Assembly (NCBI GenBank): GCA_029961685.1
Contig: JARWKL010000007.1
Coordinates: 20,469,013-20,533,012 of the forward strand
DNA from: Aristolochia californica
Taxonomy: Eukaryota > Streptophyta > Magnoliopsida > Piperales > Aristolochiaceae
Length of the DNA stretch: 64,000 nucleotides
Direction of reading: 5' to 3'
Positions 24,207-38,326 of the stretch are shown here, one piece after another. Within the stretch, counting starts at the first letter, position 1, and each line of letters begins with the position of its first letter. Position numbers and translations under genes: made by a program. A model generated the notes under the pieces. That model was not told the DNA's origin. It worked only from the letters and a program-made list of their open reading frames with translations, and searched no databases.

Positions 24207-27200
24207 GTGTTCATTTGTGGTGTTTGAATAGATATTTTTTATTTACATTAGTTATTATTTTAAATATTTTCCACACATCAACTATAAAATTTTTATTTTG
24301 TTGTGATCTTTTTTGCCTTTTTTGTTTACGGGATGAAGGGGGAGCGAAAACTCCAAGTTGTGATTTAAGAAAAAAGTGTACATCTAAAATGGAAATGCAC
24401 AATGCACAAATGTAGAGAGAAATATTTCCAAAGAGTGTCTGTATGTTTTAGGGATCGTATGCACTCTTTCGTTTTTATATCTAAGGTTTTGCAATCGTCG
24501 GGAAACGGGGGAGGCGGGCGATTTTTAACTGAGTGTTGAATTGCAATCCATAAGTCATTTCATACCAAAATATAGCCCATTACGCAAGACAAATCACTTT
24601 ACAATGTCCTGTGATTGTTAGCTCAACGTTTTGAATATGGGCAAAATAATGGCTTGTTTGACTCGGGCAAATATCCCACCGCACGTTCACTTGAGAATTT
24701 AATGAGCGTTTGTTATTCTCTTTAAAAGCTTTGGCCCCATAGGTCATTTGAACCTTTAACATGTTTCTGGCATGCATACCCATTTTTAAAACATGTGTTG
24801 AAAAAATCTCCTTCATGTAAAATTCCAAGATATTAGTTTAGGACTAGTGGAATTTCCCAAAATTGGATAAGAAAACTTTTGTGTTCATTTGTGGTGTGTG
24901 AATAAATTTTCTTCATTTAATTTTTTTATTGTTTTAAACTTTTTCCGCACGTCAACTATGAAATTTTCAGTTTGCTGTGATCTATTTGCCTTTTTTGTTT
25001 ACGGGATGAATGGAGAGAGAAAAACTCGAAGTTTTGATTTAAGGAAAATGTGTACATCTGATACGGAAACGCACAATGCACATATGTAGAGAGAGATAAT
25101 TCCAAAGAGTGTCTGTAATTTTTAGGGATTGAAGCACCTTTTCGTTTTTATGTCTCAGGTTTTGCAATCGTCGGGAAAAATGGGTTGCGGAGGATTTTTA
25201 ACTGAGTGTTGAATTGCAATCCATAAGTCATTTCATACAAAAATATAGCCCGGTACGCATGATAAATCACATTACAATCATCTATGATTAATTATGTCAG
25301 CTTTTTTCAAATGGGCAAATTAATGGCATGTTTGACTCGGGTAAATATCCCACCACAAGTTCACTTGAGAATTTAATGAGCGTTTGTTATTCTCTTTAAA
25401 AGCTTTGCATCCATAGCTCATTTGCATCTTTAACATGTTTCAAATATGCATATCCATTTTTAAAACATGTGCGGATGAAATCTCTCTCTTGCAAAATTCC
25501 AAGCTATTAGGGTTAAACTAGTGGAATTTCCAAAACTTGGATAACAAAACTTTTGGGTTCATTTGTGGTGTGTGAATAAATTTTCTTCATTTACTTTTTT
25601 TATTGTTTTAAACTTTTTCCGTACATCAACTATGAAATTTTCAGTTTGCTGTAAGCTTTTTGCCTTGTTTGTTTTCGGGATGAACAGAGAGCGAAAAGTG
25701 AAAGTTTTGATTTAACAAAAATGTGTACATCTAAAATGGAAAAGCACAATGCACAATTGTAGGGAGAGTATATTCCAAAGAGTGTCTGTAATTTTTAGGG
25801 ATTGTAAGTTCTTTTTAGTTTTTATATCTCAGGTTTTGCAATCGTCTGGAAAAATTGGTGGCAGAGGATTTTTAACTGAGTGTTGAATTGCAATCCAGAA
25901 GTCATTTCATACAAAAAAATAGCCCGTTACGCATGATAAATCATATTACAATCATCTATGATTAATTATGTCGGCTTTTTGCAAATGGGCAAAATAATGG
26001 TGTGTTTGACTCGGGTAAATATTCCACCGCAAGTTCACTTGAGAATTTAATGAGTGTTTGTTATTCTCTTTAAAAGCTTTGCATCCATAGCTCATTTGCA
26101 TCTTTAACATGTTTCAAATATGCATATCCATTTTTAAAACATGTGTGGATGAAATCTGTCTCTCGTAAAATTCCAAGCTATTAGGGTTAAACTAGTGGAA
26201 TTTCCCAAACTTGGATAACAAAACTTTTGTGTTCATTTGTGGTGTGTGAATAAATTTTCTTCATTTACTTTTTTTATCGTTTTAAACTTTTTCCGTACAT
26301 CAACTATGAATTTTTCAAGTTGCTGTGATCTATTTGCCTTTTTTGTTTAGGGGATGAAGGGAGAGAAAAAAATTCGAATCTTTGATTTAAGAAAAATGTG
26401 TACATCTGAAACGGAAACGCACAATGCACATATGTAGAGAGAGATAATTCCAAAGAGTGTCTGTAATTTTTAGGGATTGTAAGCACCTTTTCATTTTTAA
26501 ATCTCAGATTTTGCAATCGTCGGGAAAAATGGGTTGCGGAGGATTTTTAACTGAGTGTTGAATTGCAATCCATAAGTCATTTCATGCAAAAATATAGCCC
26601 GTTATGCATGATAAATCACATTACAATCATCTATGATTAATTATGTCAGCTTTTTGCTAATGGGCAAAATAATGACATGTTTGACTCGGGTAAATATCCC
26701 ACCGCAAGTTCACTTGAGAATTTAATGAGCGTTTGTTATTCTCTTTAAAAGCTTTGCATCCATAGCTCATTTGCATCTTTAACATGTTTCAAACATGCAT
26801 ATCCATTTTAAAAACATGTGTGACTGAAATCTCTCTCTTGCAAAATTCCAAGCTATTAGGGTTAAACTTGTGGAATTTCCAAAAATTGGATAACAAAACT
26901 TTTGTGTTCATTTTTGTTGGGCGAATAAATTTTCTTTATTTATATTTTTTATTGTTTTAAATTTTTTCCATACATCAACTATTAAATTTTGATTTTGTTG
27001 TATGCTTTTTGCCTTGTTTGTTTTCGGGATGAAGGGAGAGCGAAAAGTCAAAGTTTTGATTTAAGAAAAAAGTGTACATCTAAAATGGAAAAGCACAATG
27101 CACAATTGTAGGGAAAGATAATTCCAAAGAGTATCTGTAATTTCTAGGGACTGTAAGCTCTTTTTAGTTTTTATATCTCAGGTTTTGCAATCGTCGGGAA

Positions 27201-27578
27201 AAATTGGTGGCCGAGGATTTTTAACTGAGTGTTGAATTGCAATCCATAAGTCATTTCATACAAATATATAGCCCCGTTACGCATGATAAATCACTTTACA
27301 ATCACCTATGATTGTTAGATCACATTTTTGAAAATGGGCAAAATAATGACTAGTTAGACTCGGGTAAATATCCGACCGCACGTTCACTTGAGAATTTAAT
27401 GAGCGTTTTGTATTCTCGTTAAAAGCTTTGGATCCGTAAGTCATTTGAATCTTTAACATGTTTCAATCATGCATATCCATTTTTAAAACATGTGTAGAAA
27501 AAATCTCCTTCATGTAAAATTCCAAGCTTAATAGGGTTGGACTAAAGGAATTTCCCAAACTTGGATAACAAAACTTTT
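24207..27578. repeat. A-B-D-B2-C pentamer, intact (3,372 bp)
   Basis: Unit starts: A 24207, B 24881, D 25555, B2 26229, C 26904. All five monomers are full length (674–675 bp), so this is the best reference copy of the five-monomer higher-order unit. The D back carries GTCGGC instead of GTCAGC, a rare variant also seen in D backs near 46,820 and 49,720. Confidence 0.92.
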
Positions 27579-29597
27579 GTGTTCATTTGTGGTGTGTGAA
27601 TAGATATTTTTTTTTACATTAGTTATTATTTTAAATATTTTCCACACATCAACTATAAAATTGTTATTTTGTTGTGATCTTTTTTGCCTTTTTTGTTTAC
27701 GGGATGAAGGGGGAGCGAAAACTCAAATTTCTGATTTAAGAAAAAAGTGTAGATCTAAAATGGAAATGCACAATGCACAAATGTAGAGAGAGATATTTCC
27801 AAAGAGTGTCTGTATGTTTTAGGGATCGTATGCACTCTTTCGTTTTTATATCTAAGGTTTTGCAATCGTCGGGAAACGGGGGAAGCGGGCGATTTTTAAC
27901 TGAGTGTTGAATTGCAATCCATAAGTCATTTCATACCAAAATATAGCCCGTTACGCATGACAAATCACTTTACAATGTTCTATGATTGTTAGCTCAACTT
28001 TTTGAATATGGGCAAAATAATGGCTTGTTTGACTCGGGCAAATATCCCACCGCACGTTCACTTGAGAATTGAATGAGCGTTTGTTATTCTCTTTAAAAGC
28101 TTTGGATCCATAGGTCATTTGAATCTTTAACATGTTTCTGGCATGCATACCAATTTTTAAAACATGTCTAGAAAAAATCTCCTTCATGTAAAATTCCAAG
28201 ATATTAGTTTTGGACTAGTGGAATTTCCCAAACTTGGAGAACAAAACTTTTGTGATCATTGGTGGGGTGTGAATAAATTTTCATTTACTTTTTTTATTGT
28301 TTTAAACTTTTTCCGTACATCAACTATGAAATTTTCATTTTGCTGTGATCTATTTGCCTTTTTTGTTTACGGGATGAAGGGAGAGCGAAAAACTCGAAGT
28401 TTTGATTTAAGAAAAATGTGTTCATCTAAAACAGAAACGCACAATGCACATATGTAGAGGGAGATAATTCCAAAGAGTGTCTGTAATTTTAAGGGATTGT
28501 AAGCACCCTTTCGTTTTTATGTCACAGGTTTTGCAATCGTCGGGAAAAATGGGTTGCGGAGGATTTTTAACAGAGTGTTGAATTGCAATCCATAAGTCAT
28601 TTCATACAAAAATATAGCCCGTTATGCATGATAAATCACATTACAATCATCTATGATTAATTATGTCAGCTTTTTGCAAATGGGCAAAATAATGACATGT
28701 TTGACTCGGGTAAATATCCCACCGCAAGTTCACTTGAGAATTTAATGAGCGTTTTTTATTCTATTTAAAAGCTTTGCATCCATAGCTCATTTGCATCTTT
28801 AACATGTTTCAAACATGCATTTCCATTTTAAAAACATGTGTGGCTGAAATCTCTCTCTTGCAAAACTCCAAGCTATTAGAGTTAAACTAGTGGAATTTCC
28901 CAAATTTGGATAACAAAACTTTTGTGTTCATTTGTGTTGGGCGAATAAATTTTCTTTATTTATATTTGTTATTGTTTTAAATTTTTTCCTTACATCAACT
29001 ATAAAATTTTCATTTTGTTGTAAGCTTTTTGCCTTGTTTATTTTCGGGATGAAGGGAGCGAGAAAAGTCAAAGTTTTGATTTAAGAAAAAAGTGTACATC
29101 TAAAATGGAAAAGCACAATGCACAATTGTAGGGAGAGATAATTGCAAAGAGTGTCTGTAATTTTTAGGGACTGTAAGCTCTTTTTAGTTTTCATATCTCA
29201 GGTTTTGCAATCGTCGGGAAAAAATGGTGGCAGAGGATTTTTAACTGGGTGTTGAATTCCAATCCATAAGTCATTTCATACAAATATATAGCCCGTTACG
29301 CATGATAAATCACTTTACAATCATCTATGATTGTTAGATCACATTTTTGAAATTGGGCAAAATAATGACTTGTTAGACCCGGGTAAATATCCCGCCGCAC
29401 ATTCACTTGAGAATTTAATGAGCGTTTTTTATTCTCGTTAAAAGTTTTGGATCCATAAGTCATATGTATCTTTAACATGTTTCAAGCCTGCATATCCATT
29501 TTTAAAACATGTGTAGAAAAAATCTCCTTCATGTAAAATTCCAAGCGTAATAGGGTTGGACTAATGGAATTTCCCAAACTTGGATAACAAAACTTTT
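27579..29597. repeat. A-B-C trimer
   Basis: Unit starts: A 27579, B 28252, C 28924. D and B2 are absent. The A and B units share rare variants with those at 51327 and 51999: GTTATTTTGTTG, GGAGAACAAAACTTTTGTGA, ATGTGTTCATCTAAAA, TTTTAAGGG and AACAGAGTG. Confidence 0.88.
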
Positions 29598-32500
29598 GTG
29601 TTCATTTGTGGTGTGTGAATAGATATTTTTTATTTACATTAGATATTATTTTAAATATTTTCCACACATCAACTACAAAATTTTTATTTTGTTGTGATCT
29701 TTTTGCCTTTTTTGTTTACGGGATGAAGTGGGAGAGAAAACTCAAAGTTCTGATTTATGAAAAAAGTGTACATCTAAAATGGAAATGCACAATGCACAAA
29801 TGTAGAGTGAGATATTTCCTAAGAGTGTCAGTATGTTTTAGGGATCGTATGCACTCTTTCGTTTTTATATCTAAGGTTTTGCAATCGTCGGGAAACGGGG
29901 GAGGCGGGCGATTTTTAACTGAGTGTTGAATTGCAATCCATAAGTCATTTCATACCAAAATATAGCCCGTTACGCATGACAAATCACTTTACAATGTTCT
30001 GTGATTGTTAGCTCAACTTTTTGAATATGGACAAAATAATGGCTTTTTTGACTCGGGCAAATATCCCACCGCACGTTCACTTGAGAATTTAATGAGCGTT
30101 TGTTATTCTCTTTAAAAACTTTGGATCCATAGGTCATTTGAATCTTTAACATGTTTCTGGCATGCATACCCATTATTAAAACATGTGTTGAAAAAATCTC
30201 CTTCAGGTAAAATTCCAAGATATTAGTTTTGGACTAGTGGAATTTCCCAAACTTGGATAACAAAACTTTTGTGTTCATTTGTGGTGTGTGAATAAATTTT
30301 CTTCATTTAATTTTTTTATTGTTTTAAACTTTTTCTGCACATCAACTATGAAATTTTCAGTTTGCTGTGATCTATTTGCCTTTTTTGTTTACGGGATGAA
30401 GGGAGAGCGAAAAACTCGAAGTTTTGATTTAAGAAAAATGTGTACATCTGAAACGGAAACGCACATGTAGAGAAAGATAATTCCAAAGAGTGTCTGTAAT
30501 TTTTAGGGATTGTAAGCACCTTTTCGTTTTTATGTCTCAGGTTTTGCAATCGTCGGGAAAAATGGGTTGCGGAGGATTTTTAACTGAGCGATGAATTGCA
30601 ATACATAAGTCATTTCATGCAAAAATATAGCCCGTTACGCATGATAAATCACATTACAATCATCTATGATTAATTATGTCAGCTTTTTGCAAATGGGCAA
30701 AAGAATGGCATGTTTGACTCGGGTGAATATCCCACCACAAGTTCACTTGAGAATTTAATGAGCGTTTGTTATTCTCTTTAAAAGCTTTGCATCCATAGCT
30801 CATTTGCATCTTTAACATGTTTCAAATATGCATATCCATTTTTAAAACATGTGCGTATGAAATCTCTCTCTTGCAAAATTCCAAGCTATTAGGGTTAAAC
30901 TAGTGGAATTTCCCAAAATTGGATAACAAAACTTTTGTGTTCATTTGTGGTGTGTAAATAAATTTTATTCATTTATTTTTTTATTTTTTTAAACTTTTTC
31001 CGTACATCAACAACGAAAATTTCAGTTTGCTGTGATCTATTTGCCTTTTTTGTTTACGGGATGAAGGGAGAGCGAAAAACTCGAAGTTTTGATTTAACAA
31101 AAATGTGTACATCTGAAACGGAAACGCCCAATGCACATATGTAGAGAGAGATAATTCCAAAGAGTGTCTGTAATTTTTAGGGATTGTAAGCACCTTTTCG
31201 TTTTTATGTCTCAGGTTTTGCAATCGTCGGGAAAAATGGGTTGCGGAGGATTTTTAACTGAGTGTTGAATTGCAATCCGTAAGTCATTTCATACAAAAAT
31301 ATAGCCCGTTACGCATGATAAATCACATTACAATCATCTATGATTAATTATGTCAGCTTTTTGCAAATGGGCAAAATAATGGCATGTTTGACTCGGGTAA
31401 ATATCCCACCACAAGTTCACTTGAGAATTTAATGAGCGTTTGTTATTCTCTTTAAAAGCTTTGCATCCAAAGCTCATTTGCATTTTTAACATGTTTCAAA
31501 TATGCATATCCATTTTTAAAACATGTGCGGATGAAATCTCTCTGTTTCAAAATTCCAAGCTATTAGGGTTAAACTAGTGGAATTTCCCAAACTTGGATAA
31601 CAAAACTTTTGTGTTCATTTGTGGTGTGTGTATAAATTTTCTTCATTTACTTGTTTTATCGTTTTAAACTTTTTCTGTACATCAACTATGAAATTTTCAA
31701 TTTGTTGTGATCTATTTGCCTTTTTTGTTTAGGGGATGAAGGGAGAGCGAAAAATTCGAATCTTTCATTTAAGAAAAATGTGTACATCTGAAACGGAAAC
31801 GCACAATGCACATATGTAGAGAGAGATAATTCCAAAGAGTGACTGTAATTTTTAGGGATTGTAAGCACCTTTTCGTTTTTAAATCTCAGGTTTTGCAATC
31901 GTCGGGAAAAACGGGTTGCGGAGGATTTTTAACTGAGTGTTGAATTGCAATCCATAAGTCATTTCATACCAAAATATAGCCCGTTCTGCATGATAAATCA
32001 CATTACAATCATCTATGATTAATTATGTCAGATTTTTGCAAATGGGCAAAAGAATGACATGTTTGACTCGGGAAAATATCCCACCGCAAGTTCACTTGAG
32101 AATTTAATGACCGTTTGTTATTCTCTTTAAAAGCTTTGCATCCATAGGTCATTTGCATCTTTAACATGTTTCAAACATGTATATCGATTCCAAAAACATG
32201 TGTGGATGAAATCTCTCTCTTGCAAAATTCCAAGCTATTAGGGTTAAACTAGTGGAATTTCCCAAAATTGGATAACAAAATTTTTGTGTTCATTTGTGTT
32301 GGGCGAATAAATTTTCTTTATTTATAATTTTTATTGTTTTAAATTTTTTCCATACATCAACTATAAAATTTTCATTTTGTTGTATGCTTTTTGCCTTGTT
32401 TGTTTTCAGGATGAAGGGAGAGCGAAAAGTCAAAGTTTTGATTTAAGAAAAAAGCGTACATCTAAAATGGAAAAGCACAATGCACAATTGTAGGGAGAGT

Positions 32501-32959
32501 TAATTCCAAAGAGTGTCTGTAATTTTTAGGGATTGTAAGCTCTTTTTAGTTTTTGTATCTCAGGTTTTGCAATCGTCGGGAAAAATTGGTGGCAGAGGAT
32601 TTTTAACTGAGTGTTGAATTGCATTCCATAAGTCATTTCATTCAAAAATATAGCCCATTACGCATGACAAATCACTTTAATATCATCTATGATTGTTAGA
32701 TCACATTTTTGAAAATGGGCAAAATAATGACTTGTTAGACTCGGGTAAATATCCCACCGCATGTTCTCTTGAGAATTTAATGAGCGTTTGTTATTCTTGT
32801 TAAAAGTGTTGGATCCATAAGTCATTTGAATCTTTAACATGTTTCAAGCATGCATATCCATTTTTAAAACATGTGTAGAAAAAATCTCCTTCATGTAAAA
32901 TTTCAAGCTTAATCGGGTTGGACTAATGGAATTTCCCAAACTTGGATAACAAAACTTTT
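29598..32959. repeat. A-B-B-B2-C pentamer variant
   Basis: Unit starts: A 29598, B 30271, B 30937, B2 31611, C 32286. The place of D is taken by a second B. The B at 30271 lacks 9 bp near 30,465 (GCACATGTAG for a longer form) and is 666 bp. The units at 30937–32286 share rare words with 53332–54681, for example CGTTCTGCATGAT, GACCGTTTG and TGTATATCGATTCC. Confidence 0.88.
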
Positions 32960-35900
32960 GTGTTCATTTGTGGTTTGTGAATAGATATTTTTTATTTTTA
33001 TTAGTTATTATTTTAAATATTTTCCACACATCAACGATAAATTTTTTATTTTGTTGTGATCTTTTTTGCCTTTTTTGTTTACGGGATGAAGGGGGAGCGA
33101 AAAGTGTACATCTAAAATGGAAATGCACTATGCACAAATGTAGAGAGAGATATTTCCAAAGAGTGTCTGTATGTTTTAGGGATCGTATGCACTCTTTCGT
33201 TTTTATATCTAAGGTTTTGCAATCGTCGGGAAACGGGGGAGGCGGGCGATTTTTAACTGAGTGTTGAATTGCAATCCATAAGTCATTTCATACCAAAATA
33301 TAGCCCGTTACGCATGACAAATCACTTTACAATGTCCTATGATTGTTAGCTCAACTTTTTGAATATGGGCAAAATAATGGCTTGTTTGACTCGGGCAAAT
33401 ATCCCATTGCACGTTCACTTGAGAATTTAATGAGCTTTTGTTATTCTCTTTAAAAGCTTTGGCTCCATAGGTCATTTGAACCTTTAACATGTTTCTGGCA
33501 TGCATACCCATTTTTAAAACATGTGTAGAAAAAATCTCCATCATGTAAAATTCCAGGATATTAATTTAGGACTAGTGGAATTTCCCAAAATTGGATAACA
33601 AAACTTTTGTGTTCATTTGTGGTGAGTGAATAAATTTTCTTCATTTACTTTTTTTATTGTTTTAAACTTTTTCCGTACATCAACTATGAAATTTTTAGTT
33701 TGCTGTGATCTATTTGCCTTTTTTGTTTACGGGATGAAGGGAGAGCGAAAAACTCGAAGTTTTGATTTAATAAAAATGTGTACATCTGAAACGGAAACGC
33801 ACAATGGACATATGTAGAGAGAGATAATTCCAAAGAGTGTCTGTAATTTTTAGGGATTGTAAGCACCTTTTCGTTTTTATGTCTCAGGTTTTGCTATCGT
33901 CGGGAAAAATGGGTTGCGGAGGATTTTTAACTGAGTGTTGAATTGCAATTAATAAGTCATTTCATACAAAAATATAGCCCGTTACGCTTGATAAATCACA
34001 TTACAATCATCTATGATTAATTATGTCAGCTTTTTGCAAATGGGCAAAATAATGGCATGTTTGACTCAGGTAAATATCCCACCACAAGTTCACTTGAGAA
34101 TTTAATGAGCGTTTGTTATTCTCTTTAAAAGCTTTGCATCCATAGCACATTTGCATTTTTAACATGTTTCAAATATGCATATCCATTTTTAAAACATGTG
34201 CGGATGAAATCTCTCTCTTGCAAAATTCCAAGCTATTAGGGTTAAACTAGTGGAATTTCCCAAACTTGGATAACAAAACTTTTGTGTTCATTTGTGGTGT
34301 GTGAATAAATTTTCTTCATTTACTTTTTTTATTGTTTTAAACTTTTTCCGTACATCAACTATGAAATTTTCAGTTTGCTGTAAGCTTTTTGCCTTGTTTG
34401 TTTTCGGGATGAACGAAGAGCGAAAAGTGAAAGTTTTGATTTAAGAAAAATGTGTACGTATAAAATGGAAACGCACAATGCACAATTTTAGGGAGAGTTA
34501 ATTCCAATGAGTGTCTGTAATTTTTAGGGATTGTAAGTTCTTTTTAGTTTTTATACCTCAGGTTTTGCAATCGTCGGGAAAAATTGGTGGGAGAGGATTT
34601 TTAACTGAGTGTTGAATTGCAATCCATAAGTCATTTCATACAAAAATATAGCCCGTTACGCATGATAAATCACATTACAATCATTTATGATTAATTATGT
34701 CAGCTTTTTGCAAATGGGCAAAATAATGGCATGTTTGACTCGGGTAAATATTCCACCGCAAGTGCACTTGAGAATTTAATGAGCGTTTGTTATTCTCTTT
34801 AAAAGCTTTGCATCCATAGCTCATTTGCATCTTTAACATGTTTCAAATATGCATATCCATTTTTAAAACATGTGTGGATGAAATCTCTTTCTTGCAAAAT
34901 TCCTAGCTATTAGGGTTAAACTAGTGGAATTTCCCAAACTTGGATAACAAAACTTTTGTGTTCATTTGTGGTGTGTGAATAAATTTTCTTCTTTTAATTT
35001 TTTTATCGTTTTAAACTTTTCCGTACATCAACTATGAAATTTTCAGTTTGCTGTGATCTATTTGCCTTTTTTGTTTAGGGGATGAAGGGAGAGCGAAAAA
35101 TTCGAATCTTTCATTTAAGAAAAATGTGTACATCTGAAACGGAAATGCACAATGCACATATGTAGAGAGAGATAATTCCAAAGAGTGTCTGTAATTTTTA
35201 GGGATTGTAAGCACCTTTTCATTTTTGTGTCTCAGGTTTTGGAATCGTCGGGAAAAATGGGTTGCGGAGGATTTTTAACTGAGTGTTGAATTGCAATCCA
35301 TAAGTCATTTCATACAAAAATATAGCCCGTTACGCATGATAAATCACATTACAATCATCTATGATTAGTTATGCCAGCTTTTTGTAGATGGGCAAAATAT
35401 TGACATGTCTGACTCGGGCAAATATCCCACCGCAAGTTCACTTGAGAATTTAATGAGCGTTTGTTATTCTCTTTAAAAGCTTTGCATCCATAGCTCGTTT
35501 GCATCTTTAACATGTTTCAAAGATGCATATCCATTTTAAAAAATATGTGTGGATGAAATCTCTCTCTTGCAAAATTCCAAGCTATTAGGGTTAAACTTGT
35601 GGAATTTCCCAAACTTGGATAACAAAACTTTTGTGTTCATTTGTGTTGGGCGAATAAATTTTATTTATTTATATTTTTTATTATTTTAAAATTTTTTCCA
35701 TACATCAACTATAAAATTTTCATTTTGTTGTAAGCTTTTTGCCTTGTTTGTTTTCGGGATGAAGGGAGGGCGAAAAGTCAAAGTTTTGATTTAAGAAAAA
35801 GTGTACATCTAAAATGGAAAAGCACAATGTACAATTGTAGGGAGAGTTAATTCCAAAGAGTGTCTGTAATTTTTAGGGATTGTAAGCTCTTTTTAGTTTT

Positions 35901-36306
35901 TATATCTGAGGTTTTGCAATCGTCGGGAAAAATTGGTGGCAGAGGATTTTTAACTGAGTGTTGAATTGCAATCCATAAGTCATTTCATACAAAAATATAG
36001 CCCGTTACACATGACAAATCACTTTACAATCATCTATGATTGTTAGATCACATTTTTGAAAATGGGCAAAATAATGACTTGTTGGACTGGGGTAAATATC
36101 CCACCGCATGTTCTCTTGAGAATTTAATGAGCGTTTGTTATTCTCGTTAAAAGTTTTGGATCCATAAGTCATTTGAATCTTTAACATGTTTCAAGCATGC
36201 ATATCCATTTTTAAAACATGTGTAGAAAAAATCTCCTTCATGTAAAATTCCAAGCTTAATCGGGTTGGACTAATGGAATTTCCCAAACTTGGATAAAAAA
36301 ACTTTT
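32960..36306. repeat. A-B-D-B2-C pentamer with a 25-bp deletion in A
   Basis: Unit starts: A 32960, B 33609, D 34284, B2 34958, C 35633. The A unit is 649 bp because GCGAAAAGTGTACATC near 33,097–33,112 lacks 25 bp present in its counterpart at 55355. The flanks share AAAA. The rest corresponds unit by unit to 55355–58726. Confidence 0.9.
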
Positions 36307-38326
36307 GTGTTCATTTGTGGTGTGTGAATAGATATTTTTTATTTACATTAGTTATTATTTTAAATATTTTCCATACATCAACGATAAAATTTTTATTTTG
36401 TTGTGATCTTTTTTGCCTTTTTTGTTTACGGGATGAAGGGGGAACGAAAACTCAAAGTTCTGATTTAAGAAAAAAGTGTACATCTAAAATGGAAATGCAC
36501 AATGCAAAAATGTAGAGAGAAATATTTCCAATGAGTGTCTGTATGTTTTAGGGATCGTATGCACTCTTTCGTTTTTATATCTAAGGTTTTGCAATCGTCG
36601 GGAAACGGGGGAGGCGGGCGATTTTTAACTGAGTGTTGAATTGCAATCCATAAGTTATTTCATACCAAAATATAGCCCGTTACGCATGACAAATCACTTT
36701 ATAATATCCTGTGATTGTTAGCTCAACTTTTTCAATATGGGCAAAATAATGGCTTGTTTGACTCGGGCAAATATCCCACCGCACGTTCACTTGAGAATTT
36801 AATGAGCGTTTGTTATTCTCTTTAAAAGCTTTGTCTACATAGGTCATTTGAACCTTTAACATGTTTCTGGCATGCATACCCATTTTTAAAACATGTGTAG
36901 AAAAAATCTCCTTCATGTAAAATTCCAAGATATTAGTTTAGGACTAGTGGAATTTCCCAAAATTGGATAACAAAACTTTTGTGTTCATTTGTGGTGTGTG
37001 AATAAATTTTCTTCATTTACTTTTTTTATTGTTTTAAACTTTTTCCGTACATCAACTGAAATTTTCAGTTTGCTGTGACCTATTCGCCTTTTTTGTTTAC
37101 GGGATGAAGGGAGAGCGAAAAACTCGAAGTTTTGATTTAATAAAAATGTGTACATCTGAAACGGAAATGCACAATGCACATATGTAGAGTGAGATAATTC
37201 CAAAGAGTGTCTGTAATTTTTAGGGATTGTAAGCACCTTTTCGTTTTTATGTCTCAGGTTTTGCAATCGTTGGGAAAAATGGGTTGCGGAGGATTTTTAA
37301 CTGAGTGTTGAATTGCAATCCATAAGTCATTTCATACAAAAATATAGCCCGTTACGCATGATAAATCACATTACAATCATCTATGATTAATTATGTCAGC
37401 TTTTTGCAAATGGGCAAAATAATGGCATGTTTGACTCGGATAAATATTCCACCGCAAGTTCACTTGAGAGTTTAATGAGCGTTTGTTATTCTCTTTAAAA
37501 GCTTTGCATCCATAGCTCATTTGCATCTTTAACATGTTTCAAATATGCATATCCATTTTTAAAACATGTGTGGATGAAATCTCTCTCTTGCAAAATTCTA
37601 AGCTATTAGGGTTAAACTAGTGGAATTTCCCAAACTTGGATAATAAAACTTTTGTGTTCATTTGTGGTGTGTGAATAAATTTTCTTCATTTACTTTTTTT
37701 ATCGTTTTAAACTTTTTCCGTACATCAACTATGAAATTTTTGATTTGCTGTGATCTATTTGCCTTTTTTGTTTGGGGATGAAGGGAGAGCGAAAAATTCG
37801 AATCTTTGATTTAAGAAAAATGTGTACATCTGAAACGGAAACGCACAATGCACATATGTAGAGAGAGATAATTCCAAAGAGTGTCAGTAATTTTTAGGGA
37901 TTGTAAGCACCTTTTCGTTTTTAAATCTCAGGTTTTGCAATCGTCGGGAAAAACGGGTTGCGGAGGATTTTTAACAGAGTGTTGAATTGCAATCCATAAG
38001 TCATTTCATACAAAAATATAGCCCGTTACGCATGACAAATCACTTTACAATCATCTATGATTGTTAGATCACATTTTTCAAAATGGGCAAAATAATGACT
38101 TGTTAGACACGGGTAAATATCCCACCGCATGTTTTCTTGAGAATTTAATGAGCGTTTGTTATTCTCGTTAAAGCTTTGGATCCATAAGTCATTTGAATCT
38201 TTAACATGTTTCAAGCATGCATATCCATTTTTAAAACATGTGTAGAAAAAATCACCTTCATGTAAAATTCCAAGCTTAATCGGGTTGGACTAATAGAATT
38301 TCCCAAACTTGGATAACAAAACCTTT
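36307..38326. repeat. A-B-B2/C shortened unit
   Basis: Unit starts: A 36307, B 36981, B2/C hybrid 37654. The last unit has a B2 front (TTTGGGGATGAAGGG, ATTCGAATCTTTGA). By about 38,040 it has switched to a C back (CACTTTACAATC, GTTAGATCACATTT) leading into A at 38327, so one monomer-length of DNA is missing compared with 60074–61419. The B at 36981 has a D-like back (see 37430–37620). Confidence 0.88.
37430..37620. other. D-like back patch in a B monomer, unlike its duplicate
   Basis: The front of this B matches its duplicate at 59401, including the rare CATCAACTGAAATT. Its back instead reads CTCGGATAAATATTCC, GAGAGTTTAATG and AATTCTAAGC. Those variants are shared with the D backs near 46,860–47,030 and 49,760–49,930. 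The duplicate at about 59,850–60,020 has the plain B form. This looks like sequence transfer between distant units. Confidence 0.75.

Noticed and set aside
29606..29929. The longest open reading frame (about 107 codons) as a possible gene.
   Set aside because: It is a plain A monomer in which base changes remove the usual stop. The same frame is closed in the other A units.
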